Shown: positions 1 to 8,304, numbered from the stretch's first letter. The stretch is 64,000 bases of DNA from Pontibacter sp. FD36 (GCF_015686655.1 NZ_JADPMP010000003.1:1-64000); one strand, 5' to 3'. Notes: generated from the letters alone by a model not told the origin. Program-made: numbers and translations.

Positions 1-390
1 TGGGGCCTCTCCTTCAAGCCCAAGACCGACGACATGCGCGAGGCGCCCTCGCTGGTCATCATCGAGAAGCTGCTCGAGCGCGGTGCCAGGGTGAAAGCCT
101 ACGACCCGGTGGCCATGAAGGAGGCCCGCCACACGCTGGGTGACTCCATCGAGTACGGCAAGGACGAGTACGAGACGCTGATCGACGCCGACGCGCTGCT
201 GCTGGTGACCGAGTGGCCTGAGTTCCGCTCGCCCAACTTCGCCGTGGTGAGCAAACTGATGAAGGAGAAGGTGGTCTTCGACGGAAGAAACATCTACGAC
301 TGCAAGGAGATGGAGGAGAAGGGCTTCACCTACTTCGGCATCGGCATTAAGCAGGTCCAGGTGACACAACAAACGAAGGAGACGGTATAA
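1..390 (+). CDS. ugd: UDP-glucose 6-dehydrogenase, C-terminal part (5' end outside window)
   Basis: The gene enters from the left edge in frame 1 and stops at 388-390. The 129 visible residues begin with WGLSFKPKTDDMREAPS, the conserved start of the C-terminal UDP-binding domain of UDP-glucose/UDP-ManNAc dehydrogenases (family pattern FKPxTDDxREAPS), and continue with the substrate-binding Rossmann half (YDPVA, LLVTEWPEF, DGRNIYD). The family oxidises the UDP-sugar C6 alcohol to a uronate with NAD. The position just before a sugar transferase points to surface-polysaccharide precursor supply. UDP-glucose is the likelier substrate, but UDP-GlcNAc or UDP-ManNAc cannot be excluded from the tail alone. 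GC is about 64-65% over the first 240 bases against about 50-55% downstream, so this gene may have a separate history. Confidence 0.85.
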   Translation, partial: WGLSFKPKTDDMREAPSLVIIEKLLERGARVKAYDPVAMKEARHTLGDSIEYGKDEYETLIDADALLLVTEWPEFRSPNFAVVSKLMKEKVVFDGRNIYDCKEMEEKGFTYFGIGIKQVQVTQQTKETV

Positions 391-396
391 CGCAAC

Positions 397-1020
397 ATGA
401 AGATATATAGCCGTTTCTTCAAGCGCCCAATTGATTTTGTGCTTAGCCTGGCGGCTTTCATCGTGCTGCTGCCCGTATTCATGGTGGTCACGCTGCTGCT
501 GGCGATTGCCAATGACGGCAGACCTTTTTTCCTGCAGCCGCGGCCAGGCAAAAATGGGTATATCTTTCGCGTCATCAAGTATAAGACTATGAACGACCGG
601 CGAAACGAAAAAGGCGAGCTGCTTTCCGATGCCGAGCGTCTAACGCCGATCGGTGCTTTTGTGCGCAAGACCTCCCTGGATGAAATACCGCAGCTGCTCA
701 ACGTGATCAAGGGTGACATGTCGCTGATCGGTCCGCGCCCTTTGCTGGTAGAATACCTGCCCCTCTACAACGAAACCCAACGCCGCCGCCACGAAGTGCG
801 CCCCGGCATCACTGGTTGGGCCCAGGTAAATGGCCGCAACGCCATCAGTTGGGAAGAGAAGTTTCGCTATGACGTGTGGTACGTGGATAACATTTCCTTT
901 TGGCTGGATGTGAAGATCATCTTTAAAACCATCGGGAAAGTGTTTAAGTCTGAAGGAATCAGTGCTGAGGGGGTAGCGACGATGGAACGGTTTAGGGGGA
1001 GTAACTACGTAAAAGATTAA
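397..1020 (+). CDS. undecaprenyl-phosphate sugar phosphotransferase (PglC/WcaJ-type)
   Basis: This 207-residue monotopic phosphoglycosyltransferase is the short PglC form, without the N-terminal membrane domain of WcaJ. One hydrophobic re-entrant helix lies at about residues 14-37, preceded by KRPIDF. The catalytic Asp-Glu dyad sits in DEIPQ at 95-99, and GPRP follows at 112-115. The family transfers a sugar-1-phosphate from a UDP-sugar to undecaprenyl phosphate at the inner membrane, the first committed step of repeat-unit assembly. It starts 6 bases after the dehydrogenase stop. A PglD-like and a PglE-like gene follow, so UDP-N,N'-diacetylbacillosamine or a relative is the probable substrate; this is inferred from context. 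Confidence 0.9.
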   Translation: MKIYSRFFKRPIDFVLSLAAFIVLLPVFMVVTLLLAIANDGRPFFLQPRPGKNGYIFRVIKYKTMNDRRNEKGELLSDAERLTPIGAFVRKTSLDEIPQLLNVIKGDMSLIGPRPLLVEYLPLYNETQRRRHEVRPGITGWAQVNGRNAISWEEKFRYDVWYVDNISFWLDVKIIFKTIGKVFKSEGISAEGVATMERFRGSNYVKD

Positions 1021-1049
1021 CCCACCCGTGCCCCTTTCGAAGGGGCACG

Positions 1050-1095
1050 GGAATCCTTTAAATCATTAAATCCTGTAAATCCTGATTCAGACAAG
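1050..1095 (+). repeat. AATCCTG-rich dispersed intergenic repeat, copy 1
   Basis: This is an AT-rich stretch with iterated AATCCT / AAATCCTG words that ends in ATCCTGATTCAGACA. The same terminal word recurs, on either strand, at 8244-8288 and 47193-47241, and a diverged form is at 56528-56570. It lies between two genes of the polysaccharide locus and contains no reading frame. Confidence 0.6.
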
Positions 1096-1145
1096 CAGGT
1101 TTCCAGATTTCTCACTAGCGTTCGGAATGACAAATTGAGAATTCT

Positions 1146-1153
1146 TACCTTTG
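1146..1153 (+). promoter_or_regulatory. -7 box of a Bacteroidota promoter for the PglD-like gene
   Basis: TACCTTTG matches the Bacteroidota sigma-70 -7 consensus TAnnTTTG and lies 24 bases before the ATG at 1178. A GTTCGG about 21 bases upstream is only a weak -33 candidate. This suggests the acetyltransferase-aminotransferase pair has its own promoter. Confidence 0.55.
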
Positions 1154-1177
1154 CATCTGCACTAAGTCAAAATAACT

Positions 1178-1777
1178 ATGTACCTGTACGGCGCGAGCGG
1201 ACATGCGAAAGTGATCATTGACATCCTGCGGGATAGTGGCATTCCTGTGCTTGGAGCTTTTGATAAGAACCCCGCTATAAAAGAAGTAGGCGGTATACCT
1301 GTACTGGGGGCTGAAATAGAAGAGGAACTGGAGCAGCCGGTGATTATCAGCATTGGAGACAATGCTATCCGTCGCCGCGTGGCTGAAAAGCTGGAAGTCG
1401 TTTTCGGCAAAGCCATCCACTCAACAGCGATCATCTCGCCCTCTGCCACTATCGCCGAAGGCACCGTGGTGATGCAGGGTGCCATTATACAGGCTGATGC
1501 TATAATTGGCAAGCATGCCATTATCAATACAGGAGCTAGCATCGACCATGACTGCCAGATCGGGGATTATGCCCACATCTCGCCATGCGCAGTGCTCAGC
1601 GGGAACGTGCAGGTAGGAGAAGGCACACATATAGGAGCCGGGGCCGTGGTAATCCCGAATCTGAAAATAGGCAAGTGGTGCAGAATAGGGGCAGGTGCCG
1701 TAGTCATACGCGATCTGCCTGATGGCGTAACAGCAGTTGGTAACCCGGCCCGAATCATAAAAGAACATCAGCAATAA
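1178..1777 (+). CDS. sugar O/N-acetyltransferase, PglD/NeuD family
   Basis: This 199-residue protein has the two-part PglD architecture. Residues 1-75 form a small Rossmann-like UDP-sugar binding domain starting LYGASGHAKVIIDIL. A left-handed beta-helix of hexapeptide repeats follows from about residue 80. The likely catalytic base is His124, in the IDHDC motif that corresponds to the PglD active-site His. The family uses acetyl-CoA to N-acetylate UDP-4-amino sugars. The stop lies 2 bases before the aminotransferase start, so the two are co-translated. A sialic-acid-type O-acetyltransferase (NeuD) is the alternative, but the PglE-like partner favours 4-amino-sugar acetylation. Confidence 0.88.
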   Translation: MYLYGASGHAKVIIDILRDSGIPVLGAFDKNPAIKEVGGIPVLGAEIEEELEQPVIISIGDNAIRRRVAEKLEVVFGKAIHSTAIISPSATIAEGTVVMQGAIIQADAIIGKHAIINTGASIDHDCQIGDYAHISPCAVLSGNVQVGEGTHIGAGAVVIPNLKIGKWCRIGAGAVVIRDLPDGVTAVGNPARIIKEHQQ

Positions 1778-1779
1778 CT

Positions 1780-2913
1780 ATGAATACAAAAATCTGGCTC
1801 TCTTCCCCGCACATGGGGACAAACGAGTTCAAAAATGTAAATGAGGCTTTTGACACCAACTGGATCGCGCCACTTGGTCCGCATGTAGACGGCTTTGAGC
1901 GTGATTTGGCGGAGTTTCTGGGTGAAGGCGTGCATGTGGCAGCTCTGAGCTCGGGCACAGCAGCCTTGCACCTGGCGCTGATCATGCTGGGGGTGCAGGC
2001 CGGTGACGAGGTGATCTGCCAGAGCATGACCTTCTCGGCTTCTGCCAACCCGATCGCTTACCAGGGTGCTACGCCAGTGTTTGTAGACAGCGAGGCCCTT
2101 ACCTGGAACATGTCACCTGAGCTACTGGAAACCGCGATCGAAGACCGCATCAGCAAAGGCAAAATGCCGAAGGCCATCATTGTGGTTCACCTTTACGGTA
2201 TGCCAGCAGAGATGGACCGCATCATGGCCATTGCCGATCGTTTTGCTATACCTGTGGTGGAGGATGCAGCGGAGGCGCTGGGCTCAACCTATAAAGGCCG
2301 TAAACTGGGTACCTTCGGGGCGATGAGCATTCTGTCCTTCAACGGCAACAAGATCATTACTACGTCTGGTGGCGGTGCGCTGGTGTCAAATAACGAAGCT
2401 TATATCAAGCAGGCCCGTTTCCTGGCTACGCAGGCACGTGACGCAGCTCCGCATTACCAGCACTCGCACATCGGGTATAACTACCGCATGAGTAATATCT
2501 GCGCTGCCATCGGGCGCGGCCAAATGGATGTGCTTTCGGATCGTGTGCAGCAGCGCCGTGCTAACTATACCTTCTATCGTGAAGAACTGGCTACTATACC
2601 TGCTATTCAATTTGCAGAAGAGCCGAATGAAGATTTTTATTCTAACCGCTGGCTCAGCACGGTGCTGGTGGATAATACCCAAGGAGTGAGTCGGGAAGAT
2701 ATCCGACTGGCGCTGGAACGTGAGAATATTGAAACACGTCCGCTCTGGAAGCCGATGCACCTGCAGCCTGTGTTCGCTGATTCTCCTTATTACGGCGACG
2801 GCACCAGCGAGCGCCTGTTCGACAAAGGACTCTGCCTGCCTTCCGGATCCAACATGTCAGACGAAGAGAGGGAACGTGTACTTCAAGCCATTAAGGATTG
2901 CTTTGCGCGATAG
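1780..2913 (+). CDS. DegT/DnrJ/EryC1 family sugar aminotransferase (PglE-like)
   Basis: This 377-residue PLP enzyme is full length for the family. It shows the ALSSGTAALHLAL cofactor-phosphate region at about 55-67, EDAAEALGS at 161-169 and the Schiff-base lysine Lys191 in SFNGNK. The family transaminates nucleotide-activated 4-keto-6-deoxy sugars using glutamate. With the adjacent acetyltransferase and the dehydratase at 3266 it would convert UDP-4-keto-6-deoxy-GlcNAc to UDP-2,4-diacetamido-trideoxyhexose. Other 3- or 4-keto sugars remain possible, since sequence alone does not fix the substrate. A strong terminator follows the gene. Confidence 0.9.
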   Translation: MNTKIWLSSPHMGTNEFKNVNEAFDTNWIAPLGPHVDGFERDLAEFLGEGVHVAALSSGTAALHLALIMLGVQAGDEVICQSMTFSASANPIAYQGATPVFVDSEALTWNMSPELLETAIEDRISKGKMPKAIIVVHLYGMPAEMDRIMAIADRFAIPVVEDAAEALGSTYKGRKLGTFGAMSILSFNGNKIITTSGGGALVSNNEAYIKQARFLATQARDAAPHYQHSHIGYNYRMSNICAAIGRGQMDVLSDRVQQRRANYTFYREELATIPAIQFAEEPNEDFYSNRWLSTVLVDNTQGVSREDIRLALERENIETRPLWKPMHLQPVFADSPYYGDGTSERLFDKGLCLPSGSNMSDEERERVLQAIKDCFAR

Positions 2914-2940
2914 GCGCGCGACAGAGCAAATAAAATAAAA

Positions 2941-2985
2941 TCCACCTGCGCAGCGATGTTATTCGAAAAGCGCAGGTGGATTTTT
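2941..2985 (+). terminator. intrinsic terminator after the PglC-D-E-like genes
   Basis: An 11-bp perfect stem (TCCACCTGCGC / GCGCAGGTGGA) has an 18-nt loop and is followed by TTTTTA. It lies 28 bases after the aminotransferase stop. Confidence 0.85.
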
Positions 2986-3162
2986 ACGTATAGGCTATTA
3001 GCTGTGCTACTTGATTAACAGTAAGTTAAAAGCTGAACTTTTCAGATTTTTTGTGTAATTTTGGACGGCATCTATGTCTTTTAAAATGTAAAGGATATAA
3101 GTATGCAGGTGAAGTGGCATTATGAATTAGTTAATGTGAGAACTATTGAGTGAATCTTAACG

Positions 3163-3225
3163 TAAGCTGGAACTTTTGATTGGACAAAACAGGTATTAAT
3201 TTAAATCAAAACGAACGCCAGCTTA
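3163..3225 (+). promoter_or_regulatory. nested inverted repeat in the leader of the PglF-like gene
   Basis: The outer arms are TAAGCTGG (3163-3170) and CCAGCTTA (3218-3225). The inner arms are TTTTGATT (3174-3181) and AATCAAAA (3204-3211). The structure ends about 40 bases before the start codon and has no T-run, so it is not a terminator. Its role is unknown; it could be an attenuation or binding site. Confidence 0.4.
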
Positions 3226-3265
3226 ATGCCGTAATCTAAGCTCTTCTCTACCCTGAGACTACCGT

Positions 3266-5197
3266 ATGAAAACATTTTTACAGAACAAAGCTTTACCGAA
3301 ATGGATCATTCTGATCATCGATCAAATTATCTCCACCTGGTCTTTCGCTTTGTCTTTCTTTATTATCCGCCAGTTTGATTTTGAAACGATCCTGCGCGGT
3401 CACTTCTTTGTTTACAGCGGTATTTACCTGATGATCTCTGTGATGGTGTTTTACGCCATGCGCATTCATACCGGTCTGATCCGCTACTCCAGCACTGACG
3501 ATATTTACCGCATCTTTACCGCTGTGCTGATGGCCAGTCTGGTTTATGGCGCCATCGTAGGTCTGTGGGTTGCGCCTGCCTATCACATCGACTCTGTGAA
3601 CATCTATGTAGTGCTCCTGGTCAACTTTTTTATAAGTTCTTCGGTGCTGATTATGATGCGCCTGGGTGCCAAGGCGTTGTTTTACTACATTAAGCGTGGT
3701 GACAGCGGCAATAAGGAAACAGTGCTGATCTACGGAGCTGACAGCTTTGCCATTCTGGTGAAGCAGGCGCTCGAGGTAAGCAATGCCGGTCGCCTGACAA
3801 TTGCCGGTTTTGTAGATGACAACCCCAATAAGATCGACAAGCACATCCAGCAGAAGCGGGTATACCACATCAACGATATCGAAAAACTGCAGAGCAAACT
3901 GCATATTGATAAATTGGTAATCCTGAGCGAGGACCTGAAATCAGACGCCCGTAAGAACGCCATCGAAACTTGCGTTGAGCTCGGTATAAAAGTAGTAACC
4001 GTGCCTCCAACCGAGCAGTGGATGTCGGGCCAGTTGCGCATGAACCAGATACAGGACCTGCGCATCGAGGACCTGCTGCAGCGTCCACCGATTGTGATCG
4101 AGAATGACAAAATATCAGCTGACCTGGCCGGTAAGCGTATCCTGATCACAGGCGGTGCCGGTTCTATTGGTTCAGAAATTGTGCGCCAGGTGCTTTCTTA
4201 CAAACCAGAAATGGTGATCATCTGCGACCAGGCCGAGTCGCCCCTGCATGACCTGCAGCTGGAGATGGAGGAAGAATTCCCGGATGCGAACCTAAGGCTC
4301 TGCATTGCGGACATTCAGAACTTTAACCGCATGTATGCCTTGTTTAAGGAGTATACTCCCCAAGTGGTATACCATGCTGCCGCTTACAAGCATGTGCCGA
4401 TGATGGAGAGTAACCCATCCGAAGCTATCCTGACAAACGTGCTGGGTACCAAAAACCTGGCAGACCTCTCCATGACCTTTGATGTAGAGAAGTTTGTGAT
4501 GGTCTCTACTGACAAAGCTGTTAACCCAACCAATGTGATGGGTGCTTCGAAGCGTATCGCAGAGATTTACATTCAGTCACTCAACAACATCAGTGCACAG
4601 CCTCGGCTTCAGGACAATGTACAGGGTACAGCCCTGCAGCAAACCCGCTTTATCACAACTCGTTTTGGCAACGTGCTGGGCTCGAATGGCTCAGTGATTC
4701 CCCGCTTCCGCTCCCAGATCGAAAAAGGCGGCCCGATCACTGTTACACATCCGGACATCACCCGCTATTTCATGACGATACCAGAGGCGGTGCAGCTGGT
4801 GCTTGAAGCTGGTACGATGGGCAGAGGGGGTGAGATCTTTATCTTCGACATGGGGCAGCCCGTGAAGATCGTGGACCTGGCCCGCAAGATGATCAAGCTG
4901 GCTGGTCTGACAGCAAACGACATTGAGATTGTATTCTCAGGACTTCGTCCGGGTGAGAAACTCTACGAAGAGCTGTTAAATCAGGAAGAGCACACCATTC
5001 CGACCCACCACGAAAAGATCAAAGTATCGAAAGTGCGCGAGTATACCTATAACAAGGTCCTCGCCAGCATCAACGAGCTCCTTAACCTTAACAAGGAGGG
5101 CGACGAGCTGGATACAGTCAAGCAAATGAAAAAGATCGTTCCCGAGTTCAAGAGCAAAAACTCCAGGTTCGAAGAACTGGATTCGATGGTGCAGTAA
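3266..5197 (+). CDS. membrane-bound UDP-GlcNAc 4,6-dehydratase (PglF/CapD/WbpM family)
   Basis: This 643-residue protein has the full PglF-type plan: four hydrophobic helices in the first ~140 residues, a first nucleotide-binding domain (~145-260), and a C-terminal extended SDR catalytic domain from about 293. The NAD motif GGAGSIGSE lies near residue 295. The active site reads TDKAVNPTNVMGASK, in which the usual SDR tyrosine is replaced by methionine, as in PglF and WbpM dehydratases. It makes UDP-4-keto-6-deoxy-GlcNAc at the inner membrane face, the substrate expected for the aminotransferase at 1780. The gene has its own terminators on both sides, so it is a separate unit. Confidence 0.92.
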   Translation: MKTFLQNKALPKWIILIIDQIISTWSFALSFFIIRQFDFETILRGHFFVYSGIYLMISVMVFYAMRIHTGLIRYSSTDDIYRIFTAVLMASLVYGAIVGLWVAPAYHIDSVNIYVVLLVNFFISSSVLIMMRLGAKALFYYIKRGDSGNKETVLIYGADSFAILVKQALEVSNAGRLTIAGFVDDNPNKIDKHIQQKRVYHINDIEKLQSKLHIDKLVILSEDLKSDARKNAIETCVELGIKVVTVPPTEQWMSGQLRMNQIQDLRIEDLLQRPPIVIENDKISADLAGKRILITGGAGSIGSEIVRQVLSYKPEMVIICDQAESPLHDLQLEMEEEFPDANLRLCIADIQNFNRMYALFKEYTPQVVYHAAAYKHVPMMESNPSEAILTNVLGTKNLADLSMTFDVEKFVMVSTDKAVNPTNVMGASKRIAEIYIQSLNNISAQPRLQDNVQGTALQQTRFITTRFGNVLGSNGSVIPRFRSQIEKGGPITVTHPDITRYFMTIPEAVQLVLEAGTMGRGGEIFIFDMGQPVKIVDLARKMIKLAGLTANDIEIVFSGLRPGEKLYEELLNQEEHTIPTHHEKIKVSKVREYTYNKVLASINELLNLNKEGDELDTVKQMKKIVPEFKSKNSRFEELDSMVQ

Positions 5198-5216
5198 GAC
5201 CTCCCAGTGTTAGATA

Positions 5217-5260
5217 AAAACAGCAGAAGGCCCGGGCTAGCCCGGGCCTTCTGCTGTTTT
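5217..5260. terminator. bidirectional intrinsic terminator between the PglF-like gene and fumarylacetoacetase
   Basis: A near-perfect 20-bp stem begins AAAACAGCAGAAGG and ends CCTTCTGCTGTTTT, with CCCGGG arms and a 4-nt loop. A-runs and T-runs at the two ends would let it stop transcripts from both convergent genes. Confidence 0.9.
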
Positions 5261-5381
5261 ACCATTTAACGTTTTTTAAGTGTTGAGAAAAGTCCCCCTT
5301 CAAAGCGGGACTTTTAATCAAAAATGCATGAAGCGATATTGAATTCTGGGAAGGGATCCATCGGCAAAAGGAAAACAGCGC

Positions 5382-6653
5382 TTACAACGCCGGCAGCACC
5401 TTACTTTTCACTTCCCCAAAACCAACTCTTATGCCATTCCGCTCCGCAAAGCCGCGCATGATCACGGTATCATAATCGTTGATAAACTTACGCTCGGTGC
5501 CGTCTGAAAGCTGTATAGGTTGGGTGCCGCGCCAGGTGAGCTCGAGCATGGAGCCGTAGGAGGTTTTGTCCGGGCCGCTGATGGTGCCGGAGGCATACAT
5601 GTCGCCTACCTGTATGTTGCAGCCGTTGCTGCTCTGGTGGGCCAGCTGCTGGTTCATGTTCCAGTACATATACCTGAAGTTGGAGCGGCAGATGCTGTTC
5701 TCAGCTCCGTCTTCCGGTTGCAAGAGCACTTCCAGGTTAATGTCATAGTTGTGGTCGCCGTGGAACTCCAGGTAGGGTAGTGGTTTCGGGTCCTGCACAG
5801 GGCCTTTCACGCGGAAGGGCTCCAACGCATCCAGTGTCACGACCCAGGGGGAGATGGAAGATGCAAAGCTCTTGGCCAGGAATGGGCCTAGCGGTACATA
5901 CTCCCAAGTTTGCATGTCGCGGGCTGACCAGTCGTTGAAGAGTACCAGACCAAAAATGTAATCATCTGCTTCATCTGGGCTGATCATTTCGCCTAGCTTT
6001 GTCTCGCGGCCTGTGATAAAGGCCACCTCCAGCTCGAAGTCGAGCAGGCGGGAAGGGCCAAAGGTAGGGGCAGCGGCATCAGGGGCTTTGGTTTGCCCGT
6101 TCGGGCGGCGAATGTCAGTACCTGATACAATGATGGAAGAGGCCCGACCATGGTAACCAATCGGGATGTGCTTCCAGTTGGGTAATAGGGCATTTTTAGG
6201 GTCGCGGAACATAGTCCCCACATTGGTAGCGTGCTCAATGCTGGAGTAAAAGTCGGTGTAGTTACCTACTTTGACGGGCATCAGCATACGAACTTCTGCT
6301 TGCTTGATCAGGCATTCCTGCATCAGCCTGCTGTTACCGCTGATCTCGTCGTTGTCGTTGCGCAATAGCTCCGACACACGGTTGCGCACGGCACGCCAGG
6401 TGGGCTTACCCAGTGCGATAAAGTCATTTAGGTATGGGCGATGGAAAACAGTAGGGTCAACATCAAGGAGCTCGAACAGGTTGTGCTGGGCAACAGCGCA
6501 AAGGTCGAGCACGTAGTCGCCGATGGCTACGCCTACACGCGGGTCTTTGGTAGCTGACTCGAATATACCGAATGGAAGGTTCTGTATCGGGAAGTCGCTC
6601 TCAGGAGATATTTCGATCCAGGAATGCAATGCAGGGTCATTCGCTTTTATCAT
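5382..6653 (-). CDS. fahA: fumarylacetoacetase
   Basis: This 423-residue protein matches the family length (about 420). The N-terminal SH3-like domain includes NLPFGIFE. The catalytic FAH domain includes the conserved YTDFYSS, GYHGRASS, FELEVAFITG, FNDWSARD and FLAKSF motifs, which supply the metal and substrate ligands. It cleaves fumarylacetoacetate to fumarate and acetoacetate, the last step of tyrosine and phenylalanine catabolism in the cytosol. No other tyrosine-degradation gene is adjacent, and it appears monocistronic. Confidence 0.95.
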   Translation of the reverse strand: MIKANDPALHSWIEISPESDFPIQNLPFGIFESATKDPRVGVAIGDYVLDLCAVAQHNLFELLDVDPTVFHRPYLNDFIALGKPTWRAVRNRVSELLRNDNDEISGNSRLMQECLIKQAEVRMLMPVKVGNYTDFYSSIEHATNVGTMFRDPKNALLPNWKHIPIGYHGRASSIIVSGTDIRRPNGQTKAPDAAAPTFGPSRLLDFELEVAFITGRETKLGEMISPDEADDYIFGLVLFNDWSARDMQTWEYVPLGPFLAKSFASSISPWVVTLDALEPFRVKGPVQDPKPLPYLEFHGDHNYDINLEVLLQPEDGAENSICRSNFRYMYWNMNQQLAHQSSNGCNIQVGDMYASGTISGPDKTSYGSMLELTWRGTQPIQLSDGTERKFINDYDTVIMRGFAERNGIRVGFGEVKSKVLPAL

Positions 6654-6679
6654 AGTGCAAGAAAATCTGGGTTGTTAGA

Positions 6680-6687
6680 CAAATATA
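6680..6687 (-). promoter_or_regulatory. -7 box upstream of fahA
   Basis: The minus strand reads TATATTTG, 26 bases before the fahA ATG. The -33 element is not clear. Confidence 0.5.
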
Positions 6688-6710
6688 GGGATTTTGAAGG
6701 GTATGGGGAA

Positions 6711-6747
6711 ACAAAAAAAGCAGGTACTGATTTCTCAGCACCTGCTT
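6711..6747 (-). terminator. intrinsic terminator after the nifU-mrp operon
   Basis: The hairpin AAGCAGGT-A-CTGA / TCAG-C-ACCTGCTT (6718-6747) is followed on the minus strand by a run of seven T (6712-6718). Confidence 0.8.
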
Positions 6748-6789
6748 ACAATTTCTCTTCTTTATTAGGAAATCTTTTATCTACAAAGC

Positions 6790-7056
6790 CTAAGGCAGTG
6801 GCGTCACATTGACAGCCTCTACGGCTTTAATTTCCGGGATAGCTTTGAGCACCGACTGTTCCACGCCGGCCTTAAGCGTCATGGTAGACATCGGGCAGGT
6901 ACCACAGGCGCCCAGCAGCTCCAGCTTCAGGGTCATATCATCGGTTACTTCGAGCACCTTGACGTTGCCGCCGTCAGCTTCCAGGTAGGGCCTGATCTGG
7001 TCGAGGGCACTCTCGATGCGAAGTAAAAAATCGTTGTCAACATTAATGGTTGCCAT
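6790..7056 (-). CDS. NifU C-terminal domain iron-sulfur scaffold protein
   Basis: This 88-residue protein consists only of the NifU C-terminal (Nfu) domain. It has the IRPYLEADGGNVKV signature and the cluster-binding CxxC at Cys51 and Cys54 (GACGTCPMSTMT). Nfu proteins carry or transfer [4Fe-4S] clusters to apo-enzymes. It starts 5 bases after the stop of the Mrp ATPase gene, so the two are one operon, consistent with a joint role in Fe-S cluster delivery. Confidence 0.93.
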   Translation of the reverse strand: MATINVDNDFLLRIESALDQIRPYLEADGGNVKVLEVTDDMTLKLELLGACGTCPMSTMTLKAGVEQSVLKAIPEIKAVEAVNVTPLP

Positions 7057-7061
7057 CTGTC

Positions 7062-8165
7062 TTAGCTTTTAATTTCTACTGGTTGTGTTTTGGCCAAAGT
7101 CGCATTGCGAACAGACACCTGCTGGGCAACAGCCTGGGCCAACTCTCTGAAAACACCGGAAGCCGGAGAATCGTTCTGCAGGGCCACCGGAGTTCCCTCG
7201 TCGCCGCATTCGCGTATACCTTGCACCAGTGGCACCTGGCCCAAAACCGGCACATCAAACTTCTTGGCCAGGTTCTGACCGCCTTCCTGTCCGAAGATGT
7301 AATACTTGTTCTCTGGAAGTTCAGCAGGCGTAAAGTAAGCCATGTTTTCGACTACACCTAGTACCGGCACATTGATCTGAGGCTGACGGAACATCTGCAG
7401 ACCTTTCTGCGCATCGGCAATCGCCACTTTCTGAGGCGTCGTCACGATCACAGCGCCTGTAACCGGCAGCACCTGCACCATGGTGAGGTGAATATCAGAG
7501 GTCCCCGGAGGAAGGTCGAGCAACAGATAATCCAGCTCGCCCCATTCTACATCGCTGATAAATTGCTTCAGGGCAGAGCTTGCCATAGGGCCTCTCCAGA
7601 TCACTGCGTGATCAGGCGGCGTCAGGAAACCGATTGACATCAGCTTTACACCATATTTCTCAACCGGAATGATGTAGTTTTTGCCATGATCTCCCTGCAC
7701 CATGCTCGGGCGCTGGTCTTCCACACCAAACATAGTAGGTATAGAAGGTCCGAAAATATCGGCATCAATCAGGCCAACCTTAGCACCCGACTGCGCCAGG
7801 GCAATGGCCAGGTTACTCGTAACAGTCGACTTGCCCACGCCGCCTTTACCGGAGGCAATGGCGATGATGTTTTTTACGCCGGTGAGTACTTCGCTACTGC
7901 CCGCACGGCCGGAAGTAACACGGGAAGTCATGTTCACGGTCACTTCTGCCTCTTTGTCTACCATTGTATGGATGGCGCGGATGCAGGCATTGCGAATGAG
8001 GTCTTTAAGTGGGCAGGCTGGAGTAGTCAGGATCACGGTAAAGCTCACGTTCTTTCCATCCACCTGCACATCCTCGATCATGTTGAGTGTCACCAGGTCT
8101 TTGCCAAGATCCGGTTCCTCGACATAGCTGAGGGCTTTTAGTATATCTTCTTTTGTAATTGCCAT
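7062..8165 (-). CDS. Mrp/NBP35-type ATP-binding Fe-S carrier
   Basis: The 367-residue protein has an N-terminal MIP18 (DUF59) domain at 1-85 and a ParA/MinD-like P-loop domain with GKGGVGKST at 106-114. The region after ENMAYF, where many Mrp proteins carry CPxC, here reads TPAELPENKYYIFG. The canonical Cys pair is therefore absent, which I believe is common in Bacteroidota Mrp (from memory). The family binds and transfers Fe-S clusters as a dimer. It is the first gene of the operon with the NifU-domain gene. Confidence 0.92.
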   Translation of the reverse strand: MAITKEDILKALSYVEEPDLGKDLVTLNMIEDVQVDGKNVSFTVILTTPACPLKDLIRNACIRAIHTMVDKEAEVTVNMTSRVTSGRAGSSEVLTGVKNIIAIASGKGGVGKSTVTSNLAIALAQSGAKVGLIDADIFGPSIPTMFGVEDQRPSMVQGDHGKNYIIPVEKYGVKLMSIGFLTPPDHAVIWRGPMASSALKQFISDVEWGELDYLLLDLPPGTSDIHLTMVQVLPVTGAVIVTTPQKVAIADAQKGLQMFRQPQINVPVLGVVENMAYFTPAELPENKYYIFGQEGGQNLAKKFDVPVLGQVPLVQGIRECGDEGTPVALQNDSPASGVFRELAQAVAQQVSVRNATLAKTQPVEIKS

Positions 8166-8192
8166 AGTATTAACAGCTTTTGTAAAGCCTTA

Positions 8193-8200
8193 CAAAGATA
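8193..8200 (-). promoter_or_regulatory. -7 box upstream of mrp
   Basis: The minus strand reads TATCTTTG, 27 bases before the ATG at 8165. A GTTTAAAG about 13-20 bases further upstream is a possible -33 region. Confidence 0.5.
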
Positions 8201-8243
8201 CAAACAAAAAAACTTTAAACATGATTTGAGGGCAGGGGATTAT

Positions 8244-8288
8244 GTCTGAATCAGGATTTTCAGGATTTATGGATTTACAGGATTTTCG
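8244..8288 (-). repeat. AATCCTG-rich dispersed intergenic repeat, copy 2
   Basis: On the minus strand this stretch reads AATCCTGTAAATCC and ends AAAATCCTGATTCAGACA. It is the same family as the copy at 1050-1095, in the opposite orientation. Confidence 0.6.
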
Positions 8289-8304
8289 TGGAAAACAAAC
8301 GCTT

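Larger units (their letters stand above)
2914..3265. other. 352-base intergenic region: terminator, promoter-like box and nested stem-loop
   Basis: No gene is seen here. The region holds the terminator at 2941-2985, an isolated TAATTTTG at 3056-3063 that fits TAnnTTTG, and a nested inverted repeat at 3163-3225 in the leader of the PglF-like gene. If the TAATTTTG box is used, the leader would be about 200 nt. Confidence 0.5.
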
